Positions 26,839 through 33,549 of a DNA stretch of 35,487 nucleotides are shown here, piece after piece. The DNA is from an uncultured Lachnospiraceae bacterium. Lineage in GTDB: Bacteria > Bacillota > Clostridia > Lachnospirales > Lachnospiraceae. The notes below the pieces were generated by a model. It saw only the letters and a program-made list of their open reading frames with translations. It was not told the origin of the DNA and searched no databases. The translations under genes were made by a program, and so were the position numbers. How positions within the stretch are numbered: position 1 is the first letter of the stretch; the number at the start of each line of letters is the position of its first letter. The DNA lies in assembly GCA_900549995.1 (NCBI GenBank), contig URQQ01000043.1, forward strand, positions 1-35,487, read 5' to 3'.

Positions 26839-27714
26839 TTAAAAATTTATCGTCCCCTGAAGCCATATATTTCCCTTAAACCTTCTCCCGGCCTTGGGTA
26901 CTCCCATCAGATGTGCTACCGGCACACAGATATCAAACTGAAGCTCATTTACATCCAGTGTCATGATATACAATGCCTCTTTTGTTTTTGAATTCACAGT
27001 CGTCGTGACCTCCAGAATTTCACCCAGAATAGAATACTGGTCACACTCTACACCATATGGCATAAAATATGTATCTACAATGGTAAATACGTCCTCTGTC
27101 ACGAGACGCTTAGATACCTTAGAGTACGTATCAATGTCTTCAAGTGTCAGACTCTCGATCGCATCCTGATCACCGTTTCTCGCCGCACTTAAGAGCATCA
27201 TCCTGTTTCTTGTCTCTTCTTTGCGCACCTGTTCCTGCTGTTCATCTTTCATGACAGGAAAAAGAATGACTCCCGACTGTGCCAGTCCGGCAAGTGTAAC
27301 TGAAGTATGTTTTTTTGGAAGATTGCCAAGCTGTTTTTCCTTCAGGTACTCTATATTATTCTGTATATGGAAAATCAGGCTGATTCCTATTTTAATTTCT
27401 TCACATATACCGACATAAGACTCTTTTTCTATTCTCCGCTCTACAATGATATCTGCATAGGAGGTCACCCCTGAACCTTTAAAGTACGGAAAATAATACT
27501 CTTTTTCATACTGTCCGTTCTCTTCCGCCATTCCATATTCGGCGATTCCTATATCGATTCCATACTCTTTCTGATATTCACAAAAATCGATTCCCGGCTC
27601 CAGCTCAATTACTTCATGGTGCGTAAATGAAGTCTCAACTTCAGAAAGAAGTTCTTTTATCTCTTTTTTACTTTTTTGATTCTCAAATCCAATTGCTTTT
27701 AGATACTGATGCAA
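26839..27714 (-). CDS. DUF3881 family protein, function unknown
   Basis: 291 residues. I recognise it as the uncharacterised DUF3881 family of Lachnospiraceae by its start, M-H-Q-Y-L-K-A-I-G-F, and its position next to serS; no search was possible. It is acidic and soluble, with no signal peptide or membrane segment. A central patch E-T-R-N-R-M-M-L-L-S-A-A-R-N-G-D-Q-D-A-I-E-S-L is followed by a possible beta-rich C-terminus containing C-V-P-V-A-H-L-M-G-V-P-K-A-G-R-R-F-K-G. No catalytic motif is evident. It lies 127 bases after serS across the DnaA-box hairpin. No function is proposed. Confidence 0.75.
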   Translation of the reverse strand: MHQYLKAIGFENQKSKKEIKELLSEVETSFTHHEVIELEPGIDFCEYQKEYGIDIGIAEYGMAEENGQYEKEYYFPYFKGSGVTSYADIIVERRIEKESYVGICEEIKIGISLIFHIQNNIEYLKEKQLGNLPKKHTSVTLAGLAQSGVILFPVMKDEQQEQVRKEETRNRMMLLSAARNGDQDAIESLTLEDIDTYSKVSKRLVTEDVFTIVDTYFMPYGVECDQYSILGEILEVTTTVNSKTKEALYIMTLDVNELQFDICVPVAHLMGVPKAGRRFKGNIWLQGTINF

Positions 27715-27753
27715 ATTTCCACCTGCCTTTCTATACCTGGTTTAATCCCCGGT

Positions 27754-27818
27754 TTATCCACCAGGTTCACCATATTCAATCGAATTATCCACAGAATCAT
27801 CAGATTCTGTGGATAATT
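27754..27818. other. DnaA-box cluster with a perfect inverted pair
   Basis: Two perfect DnaA boxes face each other, TTATCCACA (27785-27793) and TGTGGATAA (27808-27816). They lie inside a perfect 16-bp inverted repeat (27783-27798 and 27803-27818) with a 4-base loop. A third near-match, TTATCCACC, lies at 27754-27762. A run of seven T follows on the plus strand only, so as a terminator it points against the local genes. Binding of DnaA is inferred. Confidence 0.6.
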
Positions 27819-27841
27819 TTTTTATCTTCGTTGCATTTTGT

Positions 27842-29128
27842 TTATTTTTTTGGTGTAATCTCTGATTTACCACCCATATACGGCCGGAGAACTTCCGGGA
27901 TTCTCACTGATCCGTCTGCCTGCAGATTGTTTTCCAGGAATGCAATAAGCATTCTCGGCGGTGCAACTACCGTATTGTTTAATGTATGAGCAAAGTACTT
28001 GCTGTCTTTTCCATTAACACGGATTTTTAATCGTCTTGCCTGTGCATCTCCAAGATTCGAGCAGCTGCCTACTTCAAAGTATTTTTTCTGTCTTGGAGAC
28101 CATGCCTCAACATCAACAGATTTCACCTTGAGATCTGCCAGATCACCAGAGCAGCACTCCAGTGTACGTACAGGAATATCCATCGAACGGAACAGATCTA
28201 CTGTATTCTGCCATAACTTATCGTACCATTCCATGCTGTCTTCCGGTTTACATACAACAATCATCTCCTGCTTTTCGAACTGATGTATTCTGTATACACC
28301 TCTCTCTTCTACACCATGTGCTCCTTTTTCTTTACGGAAACAAGGTGAATAACTCGTCATAGTCTTCGGAAGTTCACTCTCATCCAGCATTGTGTCAATG
28401 AATTTTCCAATCATGGAATGTTCGCTTGTTCCAATCAGGTAGAGATCTTCTCCTTCTATCTTATACATCATCGCATCCATCTCGGCAAAACTCATAACAC
28501 CTGTCACTACATTGCTGCGGATCATAAATGGCGGCACACAGTAGGTAAATCCACGGTCAATCATAAAATCTCTCGCATAAGAAATTACTGCTGAATGAAG
28601 TCTGGCAATATCTCCCATAAGATAGTAAAAACCATTTCCCGCTACTTTTCTTGCACTGTCAAGATCAATTCCATCAAAGCTTTCCATAATATCTGTGTGA
28701 TATGGAATTTCGTATTCAGGAACTACAGGATCTCCATATTTCTGTACTTCTACATTTTCGCTGTCATCTTTTCCAATCGGTACGGACGGGTCAATGATGT
28801 TCGGGATTGTCATCATGATTTTTAAGATCTTTTCTTCTACTTCCTTCTCGCGGGCTGACAATTCCTCAATCTTATCTGCCTGTGAAGCTACCTGTTTTTT
28901 ATATTCTTCAGCTTCGTCTTTTTTCCCCTGTGCCATACATGCACCAATCTGTTTGGATATTTTATTCTTCTCAGCTCGTAAAGATTCTACTTCCTGCTTA
29001 ATATTTCTGTTTTCAATATCAAGTTCCAAAACTTCATCTACCAACGGAAGCTTTGCATCCTGAAATTTATTTTTAATATTCTGTTTTACTACCTCTGGAT
29101 TAGATCTGACAAATTTAATATCTAACAT
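27842..29128 (-). CDS. serS: Seryl-tRNA synthetase
   Basis: 428 residues, the usual length. The N-terminal tRNA-binding coiled coil spans about 25-100. The class II catalytic core has motif 2, C-F-R-K-E-K-G-A-H-G with R-G-V-Y-R-I-H-Q-F, and motif 3, P-P-R-M-L-I-A-F-L-E-N. It charges tRNA-Ser with serine and also precharges tRNA-Sec where present. The ATG at 29128 follows CAGGAGG. It lies 93 bases after the DUF4446 gene on the same strand. That gap is too short for a T-box leader and shows none, so serS is not controlled by a T-box here. It probably shares transcription with parAB and DUF4446. Confidence 0.98.
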   Translation of the reverse strand: MLDIKFVRSNPEVVKQNIKNKFQDAKLPLVDEVLELDIENRNIKQEVESLRAEKNKISKQIGACMAQGKKDEAEEYKKQVASQADKIEELSAREKEVEEKILKIMMTIPNIIDPSVPIGKDDSENVEVQKYGDPVVPEYEIPYHTDIMESFDGIDLDSARKVAGNGFYYLMGDIARLHSAVISYARDFMIDRGFTYCVPPFMIRSNVVTGVMSFAEMDAMMYKIEGEDLYLIGTSEHSMIGKFIDTMLDESELPKTMTSYSPCFRKEKGAHGVEERGVYRIHQFEKQEMIVVCKPEDSMEWYDKLWQNTVDLFRSMDIPVRTLECCSGDLADLKVKSVDVEAWSPRQKKYFEVGSCSNLGDAQARRLKIRVNGKDSKYFAHTLNNTVVAPPRMLIAFLENNLQADGSVRIPEVLRPYMGGKSEITPKK

Positions 29129-29221
29129 TCTTTTATCCTCCTGATAACCCTCTTTATGATAGTTTTGGTTATTTTATTTTCTTTAAACATTTTTTACCGA
29201 TTTATTCATAGAAATATGGGC

Positions 29222-29761
29222 TTATTTCTTTGTGTCTGCCTGAAGTTCATATTCTTCCTGGTAAATAGCACGCTCTAATGACTCTGCTTCTTCTTCAGCC
29301 AGCTCAATATAGCTCTGTCCTTTTACGATTTCCTTGATGTAAGTATAACACCCTTCTCTGCTGTGCATTGCATTGATGATCCAGCCATTATTATTCCCAT
29401 CCAGCAGTGTAAGCGCAAAACTTAATTTGCCGCCCATTTCATTAAAAGCATCATACTTTACAATACCGACTTTCTGGTAATTTGTATCCACTTTTCTGTA
29501 CAGTTCTTTAATGTCCTGTCTGTTTTGTTTTACCATACGGATCACAGAATCCACCTTCGTAAACTGTTCTGTAAATCCCTGCTCCAGTGTCTTCGCATCT
29601 TTCCCCTTCATAAATACGTCATAACTGCTTTTCAGCCTGTTGTACTTCATATCAACTTTCACGTACAGTACAATCAATACGATAAGCAGAATGATAATAA
29701 CGCTCAACAAAACGACTGGGACAACTCCCAGTTTTAATATGCTGCTCTTCATCCTTGCCAA
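29222..29761 (-). CDS. DUF4446 family membrane protein, function unknown
   Basis: 179 residues. A membrane segment lies at about 10-34, so it is anchored with its bulk probably in the cytoplasm. A coiled-coil-like stretch follows (about 55-95). A conserved core has V-G-I-V-K-Y-D-A-F-N-E-M-G-G-K-L-S-F-A-L-T-L-L-D with N-N-N-G, which is the DUF4446 signature; this core is typical near parAB in Firmicutes. It starts 18 bases after parB. The link to parAB suggests, but does not prove, a role in chromosome segregation or cell envelope organisation. Confidence 0.88.
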   Translation of the reverse strand: MARMKSSILKLGVVPVVLLSVIIILLIVLIVLYVKVDMKYNRLKSSYDVFMKGKDAKTLEQGFTEQFTKVDSVIRMVKQNRQDIKELYRKVDTNYQKVGIVKYDAFNEMGGKLSFALTLLDGNNNGWIINAMHSREGCYTYIKEIVKGQSYIELAEEEAESLERAIYQEEYELQADTKK

Positions 29762-29779
29762 TCTCCTTTTTATCCCTTA

Positions 29780-30703
29780 TTAGTTATTTCTTATCGTCAT
29801 CAAAAGTTCGAATATACGTTCGAGCTCTGATTCGGAATAATATTCTATTTCTATCTTCCCTTTTCCATTATCCCTTTGATTGACATTAACTTTAGTCCCG
29901 ATAACAGTTTTGATCTTTTCCTCAAGATCCTTGTAAATAAAATCATTATTCACAGTTTTATGAGGTTTTTCTTTCTTTGGATTTTTTAGTTCCTTAATCA
30001 TTTTTTCTGTTTCACGGACACTTAATTTCTCATCAAAAATTTTATTAGCCAAAATATACTGCTGTTCCGTATCATCAATCGCCAGAAGAGTTCTTGCATG
30101 TCCTGTTGAAATCATATCATCAATAATCATCTGCTGTACACGGCTGTCCAATTTCAACAAACGCATTGAATTTGTCACTGCTGTTCTGCTCTTTGAGACT
30201 CTTTCAGCAACTTCATCCTGTTTCAAATTGAATTCTGTCAGCAGACGCTTAAATGCCATAGCTTCTTCAATTGGATTCAGATTTTCTCTCTGTATGTTTT
30301 CTATTAAGGCAATTTCAACTACTTCCTGATCTGAAAATTCTTTTATAATCACTGGAACTTCTTTTATTTTCGCCAGTTTAGCTGCACGCCATCTGCGCTC
30401 CCCAGCTATAATTTCATAATAATTTTTCTTCTTTTGGACTAATAACGGTTGCAGAACTCCAAACTGCTTAATTGAATCTGCAAGTTCAAGCAAAGAATCC
30501 TCATCAAAATTCTGTCTTGGCTGTTCCCTGTTAGGTTCAACCTGATTTATTCCCATCATTCTGATGCCATCGGAATCGGCTTCTTCAGTTTTTACAGATT
30601 TTTCTGCCAATACAGTCTTTTTTGCCCGTTCTGCTCTCGCTGCCTTATTGTCCGGAATCAGGCTGTCCAATCCTTTTCCCAAACCACTATGTTTTACCGC
30701 CAT
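29780..30703 (-). CDS. parB: Chromosome partitioning protein ParB (Spo0J)
   Basis: 307 residues from the ATG at 30703, which has GGAG within the parA end; the in-frame extension of 25 codons upstream is rejected. The ParB N domain has N-R-E-Q-P-R, then G-E-R-R-W-R-A-A-K-L and I-E-N-I-Q-R-E-N-L. The helix-turn-helix that reads parS is near K-Q-D-E-V-A-E-R-V-S-K-S-R-T-A-V-T-N. A C-terminal dimer domain follows. In the family, ParB loads at parS, slides as a CTP-dependent clamp and recruits SMC and ParA. It starts one base after the parA stop, so the genes are translationally coupled. Four parS sites lie upstream of parA. Confidence 0.97.
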   Translation of the reverse strand: MAVKHSGLGKGLDSLIPDNKAARAERAKKTVLAEKSVKTEEADSDGIRMMGINQVEPNREQPRQNFDEDSLLELADSIKQFGVLQPLLVQKKKNYYEIIAGERRWRAAKLAKIKEVPVIIKEFSDQEVVEIALIENIQRENLNPIEEAMAFKRLLTEFNLKQDEVAERVSKSRTAVTNSMRLLKLDSRVQQMIIDDMISTGHARTLLAIDDTEQQYILANKIFDEKLSVRETEKMIKELKNPKKEKPHKTVNNDFIYKDLEEKIKTVIGTKVNVNQRDNGKGKIEIEYYSESELERIFELLMTIRNN

Positions 30704-30704
30704 A

Positions 30705-31472
30705 CTATTCTTCTCCTTTGCTTGCCACCTCTTCTGCCAGCAGCATATAACTTTCTGCTCCTGTTGACCTTGGGTCATACAGATTTATTGGTTTTCCATG
30801 GCTGGGTGCCTCAGCAAGTCTTATATTTCTAGGTATAATAGTTTTGTAAATTGTGGTATCCATATTGTCTTTTACATTTTCAACAACTTCCAATGACAGG
30901 TTTGTCCTGGCATCATACATTGTGAATACGATCCCCTCCATTTCCAAATCTGGATTCAAACGTTCTTTTACAAGATCAATTGTGTGCATGAGCTGACTCA
31001 GTCCTTCGAGTGCATAATACTCGCATTGAATAGGAACAAGTACCGTATCTGCCGTTGTCATCGCATTAATTGTAAGCATACTTAACGACGGCGGACAATC
31101 AATAATAATAAATTCATAGTTGTCTCGAACTGTATCAACAGATTTTTTAATAATGAATTCTTTATCCTCTACGCCTATTAATTCAATTTCTGCTGCCGAC
31201 AGATCAATATTGGTGGGCAAAACATCAAGGTTTTCGAGTACATCTTTATTGATTACTTTATCAATCTCTACTTCACCTAATATCAAATCATACGCAGTGT
31301 ACTCTACTTCGTCTTTGTTCAAACCCAGTCCGCTTGTCATGTTCCCCTGAGGATCCAGATCAATTGCTAAAGTCTTTTTACCCAATGCTGCAAGACAAGA
31401 CGAAAGGTTTATTGCTGTTGTTGTTTTTCCCACACCACCCTTTTGGTTGGCAACGGCTATAATTCTTCCCAT
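30705..31472 (-). CDS. parA: Chromosome partitioning ATPase ParA (Soj)
   Basis: 255 residues. The deviant Walker A motif is K-G-G-V-G-K-T-T-T-A (residues 10-19), Walker A' is D-L-D-P-Q-G-N, and Walker B is F-I-I-I-D-C-P-P-S-L. The lack of an N-terminal DNA-binding extension makes it the Soj-type chromosomal ParA. It moves or spaces ParB-parS complexes on the nucleoid and, in Bacillus, also regulates DnaA. The ATG follows an AAAGG-type site. A -10 TATAAT lies upstream on the minus strand at 31503-31508, 30 bases before the first parS, so ParB bound there could repress the operon. Confidence 0.97.
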   Translation of the reverse strand: MGRIIAVANQKGGVGKTTTAINLSSCLAALGKKTLAIDLDPQGNMTSGLGLNKDEVEYTAYDLILGEVEIDKVINKDVLENLDVLPTNIDLSAAEIELIGVEDKEFIIKKSVDTVRDNYEFIIIDCPPSLSMLTINAMTTADTVLVPIQCEYYALEGLSQLMHTIDLVKERLNPDLEMEGIVFTMYDARTNLSLEVVENVKDNMDTTIYKTIIPRNIRLAEAPSHGKPINLYDPRSTGAESYMLLAEEVASKGEE

Positions 31473-31502
31473 TTATTATTCACCTTTCTTTCGTTCTTTA
31501 TC

Positions 31503-31508
31503 ATTATA
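31503..31508 (-). promoter_or_regulatory. -10 element upstream of parA
   Basis: Perfect TATAAT on the minus strand, 30 bases before the parA start. No good -35 at 17 bases is seen. It is the only clear promoter-like element before parA, so it probably serves parA-parB-DUF4446-serS. Confidence 0.45.
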
Positions 31509-31537
31509 ACATCTTTTTATTTTATAATCTACATCAA

Positions 31538-31553
31538 TGTTTCACGTGAAACA
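31538..31553. other. parS site 1
   Basis: Perfect 16-bp TGTTTCACGTGAAACA, the ParB loading site, next to the parA promoter region. It may also serve as an operator. Confidence 0.95.
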
Positions 31554-31643
31554 CTTTTATCGCTACTAACCAGCCATTTGTAAATATATACCATTACTTT
31601 GTGCAAATTGATCTCAGTAAATTCACAAGTCAAATTTCTTCTA

Positions 31644-31659
31644 TGTTTCACGTGAAACA
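31644..31659. other. parS site 2
   Basis: Perfect 16-bp TGTTTCACGTGAAACA, 106 bases from site 1 (start to start). Confidence 0.95.
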
Positions 31660-31688
31660 TTTTATATTTATTTGTAGATGCTTACGCA

Positions 31689-31704
31689 TGTTTCACGTGA
31701 AACA
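31689..31704. other. parS site 3
   Basis: Perfect 16-bp TGTTTCACGTGAAACA, 45 bases from site 2 (start to start). Confidence 0.95.
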
Positions 31705-31721
31705 ATTCATTTCCCCGCCGA

Positions 31722-31737
31722 GGTTTCACGTGAAACA
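31722..31737. other. parS site 4 (one mismatch)
   Basis: GGTTTCACGTGAAACA, one change from consensus at the first base. It lies 33 bases from site 3 (start to start), so four sites fit in 200 bases. The 377-base gap 31473-31849 holds these sites and two promoters; I see no gene in it. Confidence 0.88.
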
Positions 31738-31806
31738 TTAATACTATTTACAGATTACTTGTACATTCAATTGCAAATTCACCTTTCCTTAACAGACTGC
31801 CTGTAG

Positions 31807-31812
31807 TATAAT
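31807..31812 (+). promoter_or_regulatory. -10 element of the hydrolase-fold gene
   Basis: Perfect TATAAT on the plus strand, 37 bases before the start. The -35 position reads TTTCCT or TTCCTT, a weak match. It is the only plus-strand promoter-like element in this gap. Confidence 0.4.
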
Positions 31813-31849
31813 AATAGTATATAAATCTATACAGAGAGCAGGTGCATGA

Positions 31850-32821
31850 ATGAATTGGAAAAAGAAACTGGCTGCTGGAACAGCTCTTACTACGTTGACT
31901 GCGGGTACCATATATATAATAAATAAATCTGTTAACATTATTGCTACTCGCAATAACTATCTGGAGCAGGAACCGGGTAATTATTATGAGTGGCGGTTTG
32001 GTAAAATCTTTTACACAAAGAAAGGAAACGGCTCTCCTATTTTACTTATCCATAGCCTAAATCCAGGCTCATCCAGTTACGAATGGAATAAAATTGAGAA
32101 TTCCCTTTCAAAAACAAATACTGTATACTCAATTGATTTACTGGGATGCGGACGTTCAGATAAACCAAACGTAACTTACACTAGTTATTTATATGTTCAG
32201 CTGATTACTGATTTTATTAAACATGTTATTTCATGTAAAACAGATATTATTGTATCTGGTGAATCTTGTCCATCCGTTTTACTTGCATGTCATGCAGACC
32301 AAACAATTATCAATAAAGTTTTGATGGTAAATCCACCTGATTTAAAAAGTATGACTGCAGTACCAACAAAACGTACAAAAATATTAAAATACTTGATCAA
32401 CTCACCATTCGTAGGAACTATGCTGTATAATATTTTAAATACCCGCAATGCAATAGAGACTTTATTTGAATCCGAATATTTCTATGATCCTGCAAATGTT
32501 GATCCACATTATGTTGACGTCTATTTTGAAACAGCTCACTCATGTAACGGACGTGGAAAACATCTTCTCTCCTGCATCAAAGGCCGGTACACTAACAGCA
32601 GTATTCTTCATTGTCTCAAATCTCTAAATAATAGCATTTTCATCATTTCCGGAAATGGTAACCCGGAAAATAAGAAAATAGCAGACCAATACAAAGAACA
32701 ATTACCATCTATAGAAACTGTTGTAATTAATAAGACAAAACAGATGCCTCAGTTTGAAGATTCAAACGTATTTATGGAACATGTTAATATTTTATTTGAT
32801 CTGGAACTTAATGAATCATAA
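31850..32821 (+). CDS. Alpha/beta-hydrolase-fold protein, catalytic residues altered
   Basis: 323 residues. An N-terminal hydrophobic segment (about 8-32) suggests a membrane anchor or uncleaved signal. The alpha/beta-hydrolase fold is clear: I-L-L-I-H-S (64-69, where H-G is usual), then Y-S-I-D-L-L-G-C-G-R-S-D-K-P. The nucleophile turn is S-G-E-S-C-P-S (S139), but the usual final glycine of G-x-S-x-G is proline. The acid position (G-N-G-N, N271) has Asn for Asp. The histidine motif H-x-P-x-x-E reads Q-M-P-Q-F-E (Q298). If the alignment is right, two of three catalytic residues are gone, so it may be a non-enzymatic protein. It is on the plus strand, opposite its neighbours, and more AT-rich. 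No function is proposed. Confidence 0.8.
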   Translation: MNWKKKLAAGTALTTLTAGTIYIINKSVNIIATRNNYLEQEPGNYYEWRFGKIFYTKKGNGSPILLIHSLNPGSSSYEWNKIENSLSKTNTVYSIDLLGCGRSDKPNVTYTSYLYVQLITDFIKHVISCKTDIIVSGESCPSVLLACHADQTIINKVLMVNPPDLKSMTAVPTKRTKILKYLINSPFVGTMLYNILNTRNAIETLFESEYFYDPANVDPHYVDVYFETAHSCNGRGKHLLSCIKGRYTNSSILHCLKSLNNSIFIISGNGNPENKKIADQYKEQLPSIETVVINKTKQMPQFEDSNVFMEHVNILFDLELNES

Positions 32822-32854
32822 AAAGAACCTCTGTCTTATGACAGAGGTTCTTTT
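32821..32854. terminator. Bidirectional terminator shared by hydrolase-fold gene and rsmG
   Basis: A perfect 15-bp stem (32821-32835 with 32840-32854) has a 4-base loop, with A-runs and T-runs at both feet, so it works on either strand. It begins at the last base of the plus-strand stop codon. The rsmG stop codon (32836-32838) lies in the loop, so the hairpin encodes the last codons of rsmG. Confidence 0.9.
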
Positions 32855-33549
32855 GCCGGAAGCCCGGCTTTTCTTGGATATTTTTTTGCCGTAGACTTTA
32901 CTTTTTTTATCTTTATAAATGACCTTCCAATATCACTTCCCGGCAGTGTAAACTTCACTACCTCTTTTATTTCAGCCCCCAGCAGATTGACTGCATGCTT
33001 TGACTGATTCAGCTCTTCCACTATTTCTCCTGATTTGTAGGGGATAAACATCCCTCCTACGTGGACAAACGGCAGACAATATTCAGAAAGTGTGGATAAG
33101 TTTGCAACTGCACGTGAAACAGACAAATCAAACTGTTCTCTGTAATCTTTCTGTTTTGCATAATCTTCTGCTCTTCCATGTATTGTTTCCACATCAGTAA
33201 GACCCAGCTGGCTGATTACTTCATCTAAAAACTTAATTCTCTTATTTAATGAATCAAGCAGTGTGACTTTCAGATGAGGAAATACAATTTTCAACGGAAG
33301 TCCTGGAAATCCTGCACCTGTCCCCACATCAATTAAGTTATCCACACCCGTGATATCAACTGCTTTTACAATAGACACACTGTCTATAAAATGTCTTTCA
33401 TTAACTTCTTCGTATTCTGTGATTCCCGTGAGATTCATAACCTTATTCCATTCCACAAGCAGTTCATAATATTGATCAAACTGTTGTTTTTGCTTCTCGG
33501 TAAGTATAATCTCAAGTTCCTCCAGCTTCTTTTCAAATAACTGGCTCAT
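32836..33549 (-). CDS. rsmG: 16S rRNA (guanine527-N7)-methyltransferase RsmG
   Basis: 237 residues. The SAM-binding motif N-L-I-D-V-G-T-G-A-G-F-P-G-L-P-L-K is at 71-87, followed by V-S-R-A-V-A-N-L, the family signature. It methylates G527 of 16S rRNA; loss gives low-level streptomycin resistance. The ATG at 33549 directly abuts the mnmG stop, so they are coupled. The terminator at 32821-32854 overlaps the last codons. The gene also contains two perfect DnaA boxes and a half-degenerate parS. Confidence 0.97.
   Translation of the reverse strand: MSQLFEKKLEELEIILTEKQKQQFDQYYELLVEWNKVMNLTGITEYEEVNERHFIDSVSIVKAVDITGVDNLIDVGTGAGFPGLPLKIVFPHLKVTLLDSLNKRIKFLDEVISQLGLTDVETIHGRAEDYAKQKDYREQFDLSVSRAVANLSTLSEYCLPFVHVGGMFIPYKSGEIVEELNQSKHAVNLLGAEIKEVVKFTLPGSDIGRSFIKIKKVKSTAKKYPRKAGLPAKEPLS
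33091..33121. other. DnaA box next to a half-parS inside rsmG
   Basis: TGTGGATAA (33091-33099) is a perfect DnaA box. Seven bases on, the minus strand of 33106-33121 matches parS at 12 of 16 bases: the TGTTTCACGTG arm is intact and the other arm is lost. Both lie in codons for the conserved V-S-R-A-V-A region, so they may be coincidental. A second perfect box, TTATCCACA, is at 33338-33346. Confidence 0.4.

Noticed and set aside
27783..27823. Ordinary terminator of serS
   Set aside because: The stem is strong but its T-run is on the plus strand, while serS and its neighbours are on the minus strand.
29129..29221. T-box riboswitch before serS
   Set aside because: The gap is only 93 bases and lacks the T-box sequence or a terminator/antiterminator pair.
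30704..30778. N-terminal extension of ParB into parA
   Set aside because: The extension overlaps parA in another frame and is not ParB-like; the ATG at 30703 has its own ribosome site and matches the family start.
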